Source: Protea cynaroides | Lineage: Eukaryota; Streptophyta; Magnoliopsida; Proteales; Proteaceae | Length of the DNA stretch: 64,000 nt | Assembly (NCBI GenBank): GCA_028583415.1 | Contig: CM053267.1 | Span: 14,767,104 to 14,831,103 of the forward strand | Direction of reading: 5' to 3' | In this document: positions 21,560-34,230 of the stretch, piece by piece | Layout of the letters: each line of letters opens with the position of its first letter | How positions within the stretch are numbered: position 1 is the first letter of the stretch | Notes under the pieces: model-generated | The model's database searches: none | Seen by the model: only the letters and a program-made list of their open reading frames with translations | What the model was told of the DNA's origin: nothing | Position numbers and translations under genes: made by a program

Positions 21560-24500
21560 AATACTAAGATATCCATTATTTTATCTTCTTTACCTGATTC
21601 GTATGAAACTGTAAGGCAAATTTATTTTGTGTCTGGTTTCGATTGGACTGTTGATGATCTCTTATCTAAAGTCACTGGTCATGAAGATGCTAAGTTAAGA
21701 AAAAAGAATTTTGTGGTCAATGCTATTGATGGGAATGTAGATAAGCCAAAACATGAAATGAAATATCAAAAGAAGAAAAAGTTTGTAAAGAAAAAACAAG
21801 ATTGGCAAAAGAAGAAGGGCACCAAAGTAAGACAAGATGTTGAATTTAAATCCAGACAGATAGTTTGTTATTTTTGTAAGAAGCCTGGACATAAGAAGGC
21901 TCAATGCTATTCTTTCTTAAAGTCGGGTGGAAAGCAAGGCCAAGGTATGTTTGCCACCTTGATTCTTGATGAGATAAATACTACAATTATTAAGTCTGGA
22001 TCTTGGTGGGCTGATTCTGGAGCTACTGTGCATGTTTCTAATACCTTGCAGGGGTTCAAGGAAATCAAGAGATTAAGTGATAGTATCAGTTTCATTTACA
22101 TGAGAAATGATGATAAGGGCGCAGATTAAAGGAGTTGGAGTTTTTAAATTGAAACTGAATGATGGAACAAATTTTGATTTAGTTGAATGTTTGTATGCAC
22201 CTAGTCTTAGAAGAAACTTGTTATCTATTTCAATGTTGGAAAAGCTTGGATATGAATTTTATTTTGGTAATGGACGGTTTTTAATGAAGAAAAATGATAA
22301 AGTTGTGTTGCATGATTTTAAAAATAACAATATGTATCAAGTGCAATTATGTGGTAATGTTATATGCAATGTTAAACTTGATATAAAAGTTAATGCTACT
22401 TATCTTTGGCATTTGAGATTGGGACATATCAATAAAAGTAGAATTAATAGATTGATTAATTCTGGTTTTTTGACTGGAGTGACTCTAGAAAAGTTTCCCA
22501 CTTGTGAAAGTTATATTTCTGGTAAAATGACCAAGAAATCCAATACAAAAGGTGAAAGATGTGCTCATGTGTTAGAAAAGGTTCATATTGATGTATGTGG
22601 ACCTATGAGCATTAGTGCAAGAGGTGGCTTTCGTTATTTTATTACTTTCATCGATGATTTTTCTAGATTTGGTTTTGTACATCTGTTGAAACATAAGTCT
22701 GAGGCTTTGGAGTTTTTCAAATCATTTCGTCTTGAGGCTGAAAAGACGACTGGATAAGTGATTAAGTCACTAAATTCAGATCGAGGTAGAGAATATATGT
22801 CTGATAATTTTGAGTTGTATTGTCTTGAAAATGGTATTAAACATTTTCGTACTCCACCTTATACTCCAGAGGCTAATGGAATTGCATAAAGATGAAATCG
22901 GACTCTGTTAGATATGGTTTGATCAATGATGGCAAGAGCTAATTTGCCAACTTCTTTTTGGGGAGAGGCATTATATGCAGCAATGCATATTTTAAATAGA
23001 GTTCCCACCAAAGCAGAAAATTCTACCCCATATGAATTATTTTATGGTAAGCAAGCAAGTGTTGCTCATATTCGGGTTTGGGGCTGTATTGCTCATGTTT
23101 TGATTCCTAACCCAAATAGAAATAAATTACTATCAAAAACCAAAAAGTGTGTCATGGTTGGGTATCCTCATCGCTCCAAAGGATACAAATTATATGATCC
23201 TGAGGATAGAGTGATACTAGAAAGCAAAAATGTGACAATCTTAGAAAATCGATTTGATAGTGGGAGTTCTGATGATGTTGATAAAAGTATTTTAGAGGAG
23301 TTAGTAGACACTAATGGAGGTCATCAAGACTCTGTCATTGAGGGGTCCTCAACTCTTATAATTTCTTCGAATACCAATCAAGATAAGCAATATTTTGAGC
23401 CCTTAAGAAGAAGTGGAAGGACATCAAAAGCTCCAGACATGTCAGATTATTATGTGTATTTGAGAGAATCATATGAAAGAGTGACCATTAATGAAGTTGT
23501 AGATGATCTTATTACTTATTCACAAGCTATGTCAGATGTTGATTCTCAACAATGGATTAGTGCTATGAATGAAGAAATCAAATCTATGCATAAGAATGGT
23601 GTGTGGAGGTTGATTGATAGGCCTGTGAGCACTAAAGTTGTTGGTTGCAAGTGAATATTCAAAAGAAAGAAGGATGGAAATATTGAGAAGTTCAAAGCTA
23701 GACTTATAGCTAAGGGTTACACTTAAGAATATGGTGTTGATTATGATATAACTTTTTCACCAGTAGTAAGGATACAATCTGTGCATGCTGTGTTGGCTTT
23801 GGTTGCATATTTTGATTTTGAACTTTATCAAATGGATGTGAAGACGACGTTCTTGAAGGTAATTTTGATGAAGATGTTTATATGGATCAGCCTGAAGGTT
23901 TTATTTCCACTGGAGATGAAGACAAAGTATGCAAATTAGAAAAACCTATATATGGGCTGAAACAGGCTTCAAGGCAATGGAATTTACAATTTCATGATTC
24001 TGTTGTGGGCATTGGATTCATACAAAATAATTCTGAATCTTGCATTTATGGGAAGAAGGAAGGGCATAAAGTTGCACATCTTACTTTATATGTTGACGAT
24101 ATTCTACTTGCAGGAAATAATGTCCACATGTTGATGTAAGTGAAACAATGGTTATTTACCACATTTGAAATGAAAGACTTGGGTGAAGCTTCTTATATTC
24201 TGGGTATCAAAATTGAGCGAGACCATCAACAAAGAAAACTAAGCTTGTCTCAAGAGAAATATATTGATACCATGCTAACGAGGTTCCACATGATTGATTG
24301 TTTGGGAGGACAAATTCCTTATAATTATCTCAGACCAATTTCTCAAAATGATAGTCCTAAGTCTCCAAGGAAAAATTACATGACTCATTGTGACCTTATG
24401 CCTCTGCTGTAGGGAGCTTGATGTATGCTATGATCTGTACTCGGCCAGACATAGCGTTTGCAGTTAGTATGATCAGTCGTTTTCAGAGTAATCCTGGTAA

Positions 24501-25055
24501 AATGCATTGGATTGCTATTCAATGGATCCTGAGGTATCTAAAGCAAACAAAAGGCTTTAGATTGACTTATTGTTCTGATCATCTGAATATCCTTGGATAT
24601 TCTGATTCTGATTATCAAAGATGTGTTGATAGTAAAAAATCTATCTCTGGTTTTGTGTTCACTTTTTGTGGTGGAGCTATTGCTTGGAAGAGCAAGAAGC
24701 AAGAATGTGTTGCGCAGTCTACTATGTAAGCTGAATATATTGCATTGAATGCGGCAGCTAAAGAAGCTGTGTACCTTCGAAAGTTCCTATTGGAATTGCT
24801 GATAGTAGATTGTGTGAAAAAACCTATTCCACTTTTGTGTGATAATAATTCTGCGATAGCCATCAACAAAGACCCAAAGTGTCATTCTCGGGCCAAGCAC
24901 ATTGAAGGTCGATATCATTACATTCGTGATGTTATTAAGAAGAATGAGGTAGTTGTTGAGAGAGTGCTATCTCAATCAAACTTGGCTGATCCCTTTACAA
25001 AAGGTTTACCTTTTGGTGTATTTACTAAACATGTAATGGCTTTGGGATTGTGTTA
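21560..25055 (+). pseudogene. Ty1/copia gag-pol, 5'-truncated and decayed
   Basis: Domains in copia order: gag end with CCHC knuckle CYFCKKPGHKKAQC (about 21868-21909); aspartic protease WWADSGATVHVS (22005); GAG-pre-integrase LWHLRLGHINKSR (22405); integrase core (HIDVCGPM, FITFIDDFSRFGFVHL, DRGREY, TPEANG) 22580-22900; reverse transcriptase with YVDDILLAGN (24090); RNase H DSDYQRCVDSKKSISGF and KHIEGRYHYIRD to 25055. The integrase-before-RT order defines copia. At least seven in-frame stops (for example 22754, 23652, 23723, 24137, 24727) and frameshifts near 23855 and between 24300 and 24380 break it. The start of gag and the 5' LTR are missing. Confidence 0.9.
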
Positions 25056-25070
25056 GGCCAAGTGGGAGAC

Positions 25071-26160
25071 TGTTGGATTTGTGTGGCCCAACACAGGCTT
25101 ACTATGTTATTTTTATGTATTCTCTTTGGGCATCTCTATCTCTATTTTGACGTATATATATATGACATGTGGCTTACATGTTTTGTGGCTTATAAATTTG
25201 TTATATGGTACCATTGTTTTTTGTCTATTGTATTAATAGACTGGTTTTACAGATGATTATTCAAATGAGCCATTTTGTAGTCCTTGGCTTGACCGCACCT
25301 ATCATGATGCGCTATGTGCTTACATAGGCATTGATTGGACCATGATAGGTTTGAGGGGTGCAAGTCAAAATTGCTCAGACTATGGGAGACATGAGGACTA
25401 GTTTCTCAACGGTCAGTGCACATATGGTTTGTGAAGTCCTTCATGATAAGACCACGTGTATATTGAGTGGTGACCTTAGTGTCTAAAGTTCATTGCCAGT
25501 GACTTGACAATTATAAGAGTGTACGCGTACCTACAAACTGCCAATTTGAATAATGTTATCGTGTTTGATTTTGCATCAAATATTTTTTATTTATAAATAT
25601 AAAATATTATTTATTTTTAATTTTCTTTGCAAAATCTTTTTGGTTTTATTAAAAAAATGGCAATTTTGTATTTTGTGTCCCTATTTATTATTTAGGGGTA
25701 CTTGTGGTAATTGTCAAGGTATGCCAAAAGGTAATCTGGATATGGCATTAGGAGGCTAGCATCTCACTTAGGGTTGGACTTTATGACTGGTCATCTCCAC
25801 TCTAGAGATAAAAATCATCTCAAGGTCACACAGGCAAGGGGAGGAAAAAGCTCAAAATACCAAGATATGGTATACCTGTCCAGCTGGGGTGAGCACCCTG
25901 ATTGCTTGTGAGATCCTTGGACATCAAGTGGCTTTGTTTATATAATCATCAAAGGTTTTTCAACAAAAGAAAGAGTTCTTCATTAAAGGTAGAGTGCTTC
26001 AACAAAAGATATTTTCAAATCGTCAAAAAAGGTATGACACTCTTCTTAATTTCTTAGACTAAACAAGTGACATGATATTCGTGATATGTTTTCATCTTTG
26101 GTATGAGATTAAAAGTAACATTGAGATTCATCTAGGATGTTTTTTTCTAATAAATTCATG
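25071..26160 (+). mobile_element. 3' LTR of the copia element
   Basis: The purine tract AAGTGGGAGA (25060-25069) directly precedes TGTTGGATTTGTGTGGCC at 25071, the usual copia PPT and LTR start. The interval is non-coding. With no 5' LTR to compare, the 3' boundary is an estimate; recognisable sequence of the underlying minus-strand LTR begins near 26170. Confidence 0.6.
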
Positions 26161-26169
26161 AAATCGTCT

Positions 26170-26345
26170 GTTACATAAACCACCATACATGGGTTGCACC
26201 CCAATAGAAAATCATGGATCCCCACTTCCATGGATCACCGTGTCTTTACTAAGGTACCAGTACACCAACATGGTACGCATGTTCGTGGTTCCATACATCA
26301 CATGCACCATCATACATGGTCATGTACGCATAATGATATGAAAGA
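26170..26345 (-). mobile_element. Interrupted minus-strand LTR, first piece
   Basis: This stretch, 46546-46671 and 56858-57991 read as one continuous non-coding sequence once elements A and B are removed with one copy of each TSD. The last piece ends as the start of a Ty3 LTR on the minus strand (CGGGTCTTACA). Confidence 0.45.
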
Positions 26346-26350
26346 CTATA

Positions 26351-28612
26351 TGTAAGACCCGTGTCAATCTAATCCGGTCTTATCACCTTGAACCAGGTTT
26401 ACCCATCATGGTCGAGTCAAATGGACCAAGGGCATGAAGGAGATCGAGATCCCAGGTATCAAATCGACCCTAAAACACTTAATTTAAGGGGAGGGTCGCA
26501 TACCCAGCCAGGGAGGGTCGGACCTCCCAAAACAGAAAGTCAGACCCTCAGTTTTGAAGGGAGGATCGGACAACTTAGAAACCTAGGGTCGACGGGATTA
26601 TCGACCCTCACATCGACCCTCGGTTCCCGCCGAAACTAAAATTAGGAAATTTCCTAATTTTTTATTTGGATTCTTTCTTAATCTCAAAGGGACTTAATTT
26701 AGGATGTTCCTACTCTATTTAAAGGACGTCCCTAAGCCTCTTTCACTCCTTTTACAACCCTAATTGAATTGAGAGAAAGAGAAGAGAAGAAAAATGAGAA
26801 GAAGAGAAGTAAGGAAAAGAAGATAGCAAAAAGAAAAAGAGTTGCAGAGAGGGAGTAATCTTCTCAGGTATGGATACTAATTCCATGAGTTTCTACAGAC
26901 CATAGGTTAGATAATGATGAGAGTATGATCTCGGAGAAACCCAAATCATCAACCCATGGTTAGGTTTTCATAGAAAACTATGGGAGATTACATGAAAACT
27001 ATCTAGGTTGATGATTCATGGTTCTAGACCATGGAATGAATGTTGAATGGACTGTATGAGTAAGTCATAGGACCCCAAACACGAAGAATGGACTAAAAGA
27101 GGGAATTGGACCAAAATACACCGAGGGTCGCATAGAGGGTCGATGACCATCCGACCCTAGGTGATCCTGAGTATCGACCCTCAGTGTTTGGGAAGTTCAG
27201 ATTTTGGGGAGGGTCGCACCCAGGGTCGATCAGGACTCCGACCCTACCTCCGACCCTCAGTTAACAGAATGATTTTTAAATTTTGAATAAATTCTAATTA
27301 AATTTTATAGACTTTGTTAGGTCTTCTAGCAATATAATAACATTATAAAAGTGATTCTAAAGCTTGGAAAAGTATCTATTAGCAAGCTAAGATGAGGGAA
27401 CAAGACCTAAACTAATTGGATAATAATAAACTGTTTTACTTCTTGAGTCCAATACCATATTGATTCTGTGCGTGTATGCTTGTATGTGCATTTAACATGT
27501 CATCCAATATTTTTATTATTTGTTCATGCATATTTATTTTATTGTTTATAACATGATGATGATGATGATGATAGGAATAGGCAAGTGAATGTTTATGTTT
27601 GGCCAGTATATATGGTGAGGGTAGGAATGGTATCAACTAGTACAACCATGACCGTTCTTCATGGGGTGTATATTGTGCTATGGTCTACTCAAGTCATGTC
27701 CACTGATGTCGTCGTATCGCCATTACCTTAGCAGAACTATTGCGACGTAGGGCATCAAGGAGGGTCTCGGTCCTTGAGTCCTATACTGTACCGAGGGGCC
27801 TTAGCTCTATCTTTATGGGTGCTCTGAGGGATGCTGGGGTGAGGCCTTGGATACATTGTTTGGCATTAGGATTGGTTAGTTGCGAGCCCAGTTTGCAACC
27901 TTAGCCAGCAGGGATTTATTTGTTGGTATGGTATCAACCGGTATAGCCATGCCGTTTTCATGGGGTGTATATTGTGCCATTTTAGGTGTTGTGGGCGACA
28001 GTGCAGGAGTCATTGGGCGTATCCACACACTTGTGTATAGAGGTGCGGCGGCCACCTATCCTTTCTATAGCACAGTGCAAACTATAAACCAGACCAAAGA
28101 TATAAATTGATTGCATGCATATGTATTGTTGCATTGTTTTGTTTGCTCACTGAGCCATGATGTGTGCTCACCCCTCGACATCAAATATTTTTAGTTGATG
28201 ATGCAGGTTATACCGTTGAAGGATATTTAAATGCTCCAGTGTACGGAAACATTGCGGCGATGGAAGTTGAAGATGAAGTGGATACACATGACGTCTCTTG
28301 CGAGTGCAACTCATGTATATTCAATTAGATTTATAGTTCATTTATTTGGATTTATTAAAGACATGTATTTGGTATTTAATTAATTATGTCTCAGTTGATA
28401 CAGAATAATTTGTTATTTAAATTTTAATATCACATAGATTCTCAGTTCATTTTATTATAAGACTTCCGCTATTGTGTATTTACTCTGATTATGAATGTGG
28501 ATGTATGGAGTTTAGATAACACGGATATAGCCTATTCGAGATCCTGGTTGAACCGTTGATTTGCTAGCGGTTCATCACACCATTCTGAATAGTACCGAAT
28601 TGGGGTGTGACA
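26351..28612 (+). repeat. 5' LTR of element A
   Basis: 2262 bp, TG...CA. TATA-like TCTATTTAAAGG at 26713-26724 is followed by the pyrimidine-rich CCTCTTTCACTCC expected at a start site. Clusters of GAGGGTCGGA/ATCGACCCTC words lie before it (26480-26630) and after it (27120-27265). A (GAT)n run sits at 27553-27571. Short open frames inside are not genes. Confidence 0.93.
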
Positions 28613-28615
28613 ACT

Positions 28616-28627
28616 TGGTATCAGAGC
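28616..28627 (+). other. Primer-binding site of element A (tRNA-iMet)
   Basis: TGGTATCAGAGC, three bases after the 5' LTR, complementary to the 3' end of plant initiator tRNA-Met. Confidence 0.95.
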
Positions 28628-28889
28628 ATCTCAGGCCTTGTCCGCTGAACTAACATACATTCAAGACAATTGTGAACTTAGATAGGATAAAAGTAAAAAT
28701 AGTAATATTAACACACTGTAAGCACAAGTGATTGTTGAGACCAAATTTAAAAAGAGAATAATGCATCTATTAAAGGGGAAACAAGTAACATACAATGAGA
28801 AAGAGAAACAAAACGTATATACATAACTAAAGCAGAGTACAGTCCACAACCCAGACAGTTACTCTGTAGTACAAGGAAAATAAATACAA

Positions 28890-30248
28890 TCAAGAAGCTG
28901 GAGGTGAAGGAGGAGGCGGGGCCTCACGTTCTCTGTCATAGTCCTCAGCATAGACTCTAGTCAACCAGGCTATCTGAGTCTGGGTCGTCTGTAGACTAGC
29001 TGTGAGATCGGCTACCCTCCGATCAGTCGCACGCTGAACCTCTATAAGCTCTCCCATCCGTGTGTCTGATATGTGCTGGGTGGCTAACAGCTCATCCACT
29101 CTCACACGCTGAGCGTCTAGTAACTCCTCCATCCTCAGATCAGATCTGCGCTGAGCCTCCCTGATCTCCTGCAACATCTCCATCAGGTCAGAAGGTGGGC
29201 GTGAAGGATCAGCCGCATGAGAAGGACCAGTCTCAGGTACAGGATCCGTCGCAGAAGAAGTACCAACTCCAGCCACATGCGTAGTTGAAGGCGGTGGTAT
29301 CGAGTCGACATCCATATACATACGGTCGTCATCATCGATAGGATCCACATGAGCTCTAGCAGCAGCAGCAACGGCCTCAGCGTTAGCCATCTCAATGCGA
29401 GTGTGAGGGCGTACCATCTCGTTCCTCTCCTCGTCACTAACTTGGGCATCCCGCATACTCATCTTGCAGATAGCCTCCCAATCTAGAGGCGACGAGAAGG
29501 TCTTCTCCTGAATCTTCTCATCCACTAAGTCAACCCCCAGGCGGGTCAGTAAAACGGTAATCATACGTCCATAGGGTAGATTACCCCTATGACCGGACAA
29601 TGTAGCACTAATCATGGTCCGCATGATGATGTAGGGAAGGCAGATTGGCTGTCTAGTGCAGATACTATATATCAGAAACTGGGTCAGCTGAGAAACCCTC
29701 TCATAGTGTCCACTCTACAGAATCAGATTATGCTGGATAATCTTGCAGAAGACCCGTGGAGCTAGACGCATGTAACAAGCTCTCATATGCCAGCGATCAG
29801 GTCGTAGCAGCTGATTATCGATCTCTGCCCTCATTTCCGTGGAAACAAACTGGGGCTCTCTAGGCGCACAGTAGACCATGGGGCCATCATAAGGAATGCC
29901 CAGTAGGTCGGCCAGTTGCCGATAGTCAAATGAGATATTCACCCCTTTGACGTAGCTGGTGATGCGCAACTCTTGACCCCTCTCGACATCATTGTAATTC
30001 CCCACCACCTGGATATTACAATAGAACTGGCACACCAAATCCGGACATGTGCACGCATCGTAAGTGATGACAGGGAGCCACCCCATATCACCGAATGCTC
30101 TCTCTACGTTGAACAAGGCTAGCTCAGCCAAGTTCACCATACGACCACCCTCCACCTTCTTACGAGCATAGTGAGCATACTGTGCCTCGGCTTCGTTGGA
30201 GCGGAAGAGAAGGGGATCACGAACTCTGGGTACCTTGGTACGGGCCAT
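28890..30248 (-). CDS. Antisense ORF of element A, plant transposon-protein-like
   Basis: On the minus strand, opposite to gag-pol, an ATG at 30246-30248 (MARTKVPRVRDPLLF) opens a frame of about 452 codons ending at 28890. A single in-frame TAG at 29715-29717 interrupts it and the frame continues unchanged on both sides, so it looks like one recently broken gene. The N-terminal ~250 residues (ELALFNVERAFGDMGWLPVI, FYCNIQVV, SFDYRQLADLLGIPYDGP, later GNLPYGRMITVLLTRLGVDL) have the pattern of the family annotated as putative plant transposon protein (Pfam Transposase_32-like). A Pro/Ser/Asp-rich linker follows, then a heptad-rich helix (MEMLQEIREAQRRSDLRMEE, further QR-T repeats) and a PPPPSPPAS tail. 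Biochemical role unknown. Antisense extra ORFs are reported in some plant Ty3 elements. The TAG makes this copy a probable pseudogene. Confidence 0.75.
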
Positions 30249-30839
30249 GGTATCTGCAAATAACAAAGAAAAAGGGAGATAAGGAGTTAAAGGGATAAAA
30301 ATCTAAAATTTGACATTTTAACGACGTAAGTTGGCCAAAAAACCTCACTTTTCACCCATACACGTGGGCAGGAGGACTTACATTGGTTTTAACATATCCT
30401 ACAACACAAATACGGTAGGAAATTTTAACTAATGAGGTCCAATTTGAAGAAATTTCAAGAAATTGAAAATTTTGACAAATTAGGGCAAAAAGAGCAAAAA
30501 TCCAAGTTTCTCGATAACCAACCGATGAAACTCAAAAATTTTAAGGGCTTTCGTTCCTTGAGACACCAATAACAAAAGCCCCCAATAAAAATCAAATTTT
30601 TACGGTTGGAAAAAGTTTAATTTGAAAGATACAAGTCAAATGGACAAAAACCTAGAAAAAAAAACCTAAAAACAGGGGAAAATGGGAGAACATACCTGTA
30701 GGGTTGACGTGGATGTCGAAACCCGGACTCAAACTGACCAAAAACAGTGGAGTGGCACTGTAGCAACTCAGAGGGGAGAGACGAGTCGAAACGGAGGGAA
30801 ATAACCAAGAATGAACCCAGAATCGGATCTTAAAAATCT

Positions 30840-31013
30840 GATTTTTGGTCTGAGGGTCGGACAATTCCACCAGAACCATCGACCCTCGGATCGACCCTCC
30901 CATCGACCCTCGGCTCTTGGGAATCTGACAGAAAACTAAGGGTCAGATACTGAGGGTCGGACACCCATCGACCCTCACATCGACCCTCAGCTCTTGGGAA
31001 GAACAGGTCATTC
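30840..31013. promoter_or_regulatory. GGGTCGAT/ATCGACCC motif cluster between antisense ORF and gag
   Basis: About seven copies of ATCGACCCTC or GAGGGTCGGA within 170 bp; three or four more continue at 39292-39345 across the nested insertion. The same words otherwise occur only in the LTRs of this family. The cluster lies upstream of the antisense ORF and upstream of gag. A role as a divergent promoter or enhancer is inference. Confidence 0.5.
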
Positions 31014-31822
31014 CCAGGTGTGAGGATAGTGATGTCCACCCACGCTGAATGGACGGTGAAATGATTTGGAGTCGCCACCTAGATTAAGGTCTAGGACCTA
31101 AAATGTAGCCTCATCCTGAGATAAGACTTCTATTGACTCATGACCCAACATATCGGCTTTGGTCCAACAGAGAACGGGTAAGCGTTCAAAGTACAGTTTG
31201 GGAAGGTGTTAGGCACCCAAAACTGCCCGATCCGAAAATCGGCCTCCTATGTGATTCTACTTTCCTTAGACTCTATGGTTCTGACTGTTCATGGTCAATG
31301 GATGATGACTAGGGCTCATGGGGGATCCTATGCCAAGTTGCTGAGTTCTTCTAGCCTAAATTCAGCCAAACATGTTCTCGAAGTAAGAAAATAAATAAAA
31401 TGATATACAATGAACCGAACCAAAGATGGTTCGGTGATGGACTGAATCTGAGATGTCCAAAACGTCTCAAATTGCCTACGTATTCCAATCCTGGAAATCA
31501 AGTCCAAAAACGTAGTTCGAAACAGAAAGTGGTTAAGGTTTATGGATGTGGATTATGATTAAGCTTTCTTAGATTCAATTTATTCAAGTTGAAGTTTATG
31601 CTTGATGATGATTGAGATTGAATCTAGAGATAGCCTAAATGGATCGAAGTGAACGAGGATATGGATACGGATATGGATATGGATATGGGGAACCTAAGGA
31701 TACTAAGATGGGGTACCGTACTTGGAGAGTCCTCCAAGTTGCCTACGTATTCCAGAGGTCCTGGAAATCAGGTACAACGTAGTTCGTTTTTGGGGTGGAT
31801 TGGGTAACTTCAAGGGCTAGGG

Positions 31823-32790
31823 TATGTCTCTCAGGGAGTAGAGTGTGGCTCTCAGGGAGTAGAGTGTGGCTCTCAGGGAGTAGAGTGTGGCTCTCAGGGA
31901 GTAGGGTGTGGCTCTCAGGGAGTAGAGTGTAAGATAGTCTCGCAAGACTAAGGTGCGTACTCGCAAGCACGACTTCAAGATAGAGCCTCGCAAGGCTAAG
32001 GGGGGTGCTTACTCGCAAGTATGACTTCATGATAGAGGGAGTTGGATTTGTACTCTCAGGGAGTAAAGTTTGTACTCTCAGGGAGTAAGGTTTGTACTCT
32101 CAGGGAGTGAGGTTTATACTCTCAGGGAGTAAGGTTTGTACTCTCAGGGAGTAAGGTTTGTACTCTCAGGGAGTGAGGTTTATACTCTTAGGGAGTGAGG
32201 TTTATACTCTCAGGGAGTGAGGTTTGTACTCTCAGGGAGTAAGGTTTGTACTCTCAGGGAGTAAGGTTTGTACTCTCAAGGAGTAGGGTTTGTACTCTCA
32301 GGGAGTAGGGTTTGTACTCTCAGGGAGTAGGGTTGTTTGTATACTCTCAGGGAGTAAGGTTGTACTCTCAGGGAGTTGGGTTGTACTCTCAGGGAGTTAG
32401 GTTTGTACTCTCAGGGAGTAAGGTTTGTACTCTCAGGGAGTAAGGTTTGTACTCTCAGGGAGTAAGGTTTGTACTCTCAGGGAGTAAGGTTTGTACTCTC
32501 AGGGAGTAGGATTTGTACTCTCAGGGAGTAAGGTTTGTACTATCAGGGAGTGATGTTTGTACTCTCAGGGAGTAGGTTTGTACTCTCAGGGAGTTGGATT
32601 TGTACTCTCAGGGAGTAAGATTTGTACTCTCAGGGAGTAGGTTTGTACTCTCAGGGAGTTGGATTTGTACTCTCAGGGAGTAAGATTTGTACTCTCAGGG
32701 AGTAAGGTTTGTACTCTCAGGGAGTGATGTTTGTACTCTCAGGGAGTAGGGTTGTACTCTCAGGGAGTTGGATTTGTACTCTCAGGGAGT
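31823..32790 (-). repeat. 22-bp minisatellite, solo LTR copy 2
   Basis: More than 35 units of the 22-bp repeat (GTACTCTCAGGGAGTAAGGT type). The left part has a 21-bp variant GGCTCTCAGGGAGTAGAGTGT (31828-31930) and a break with CTCGCAAG words (31937-32030) that copy 1 lacks. Confidence 0.93.
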
Positions 32791-33429
32791 AAGGTATCAG
32801 GGAACATTGATTGATGTGTGGAACCGTATCTGGGAGTTTCCCAGACTACCTACGTATCTCAGGGTATTGACCTGAGAATCAGGATCCGCGTAGTTCGAAA
32901 TGACACTGTTCATTGGGTGACCCACTTGGGTCAGAATATGGGCGGTCCAGTCGGACCGAATGATAATCCTAGATGATCTGTGGTTGGATTCAACATTACA
33001 CCTATCTAGATTCTGCATCCTAGGGGAAATGAACTAAGGGGTAGGGATCGTCCTAAACTACCCTTGTCACTTACAACCCTGATTTTAGAATTGTTGGGCT
33101 AGGCTTCATGATTCTTGATTAAGAATTTTATCATTTTTCCATTATTACCCTTCCCATGAATGTGGGTGCCTACATGCACGTCCCCACACTTAGGAGTGTC
33201 TTCTATCAATGTACATGCACGGCAGTTCGACTAGGGTGCAGCGAAAAGTAAATTCTTGCCAACATAAACATCATTCAATCATGGCATTAGCAAGCAGATC
33301 AGCATGGCAGTGTGCACAAAGCTAGCATTGTGAGCATGTGAACAGGGTAGCGCATAATATGACAGCATAATCAAGGGACATGATAGATGCATGGATATAA
33401 TGACATAGACGATATCAGATCCTCAATCT

Positions 33430-34230
33430 AGCGGTTATATCTCTTCAAAAAATGATGATCATGATCAACACTTAGATTTCATCAAAAAAGCCAAGATCAA
33501 CGGCTCAGATCTCATCAAATAGCTATAATCATGATCAATGACTCATATCTCATCAAAATAGCTATGATATATGGCTTAGATCTCCTATCATGATCAGACT
33601 AAGAAATCAATGGCTCAGATTCGTCTAAATCAATTATGATCCAGATTCAACAATTTACATCACTCAAAATTTTCACTATGATAATCCAACGGTTTAAATC
33701 ACTCAAGATCATAATCCAACCGTTCAGATTCATCAAAAACACTCATGATCAAGATTTAACGGTTTAGATTCACCAAAATCACTTACGATGACAATCCAAC
33801 GGTTCAAATCGCTTAAGATCATAATCCAACCATTCAGATTCATTTAATTCATTACCAAAGATAATCTAATGGCCCAGATCGTTCATCATGATAATCTAAC
33901 CGCTCAGATTGATTAAAAGCACTTCCAAAGACCATTTAACGGTTCAGATTGTCAAGATCACAATCCAGCCATTCAGATTGATTAACATCACTTCCAAAGA
34001 TCATCTAACGGTTCGAATTAATTAAAATCACATCAAAATTTTAGATCAATGGCTATGATCAAATCATTAAAATTCTAATCATATGGTCACGATCAACTCT
34101 CGTAAAAATCAAATCATGTGGTTGGATCACCCACATTAAAATTCCAAACCTATGGTCGGACCAATTTCATGAAATTCCCATTATATGGTCGGACCAATTT
34201 CATAAAATTCACATCATATGGTCGGATCAT
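33430..34230 (-). repeat. Degenerate AACGGTTCAGATT repeats
   Basis: Reverse-orientation counterpart of 3800-4510: repeated ATCATAATCCAACCGTTCAG and similar words, followed at 34118-34230 by ATATGGTCGGACCAATTTCA repeats. Confidence 0.7.

Noticed and set aside
27880..28110. Open frame repeated at 45856-46038
   Set aside because: It is in the LTR of element A, occurs in both LTRs as expected, and has no domain or conserved start.
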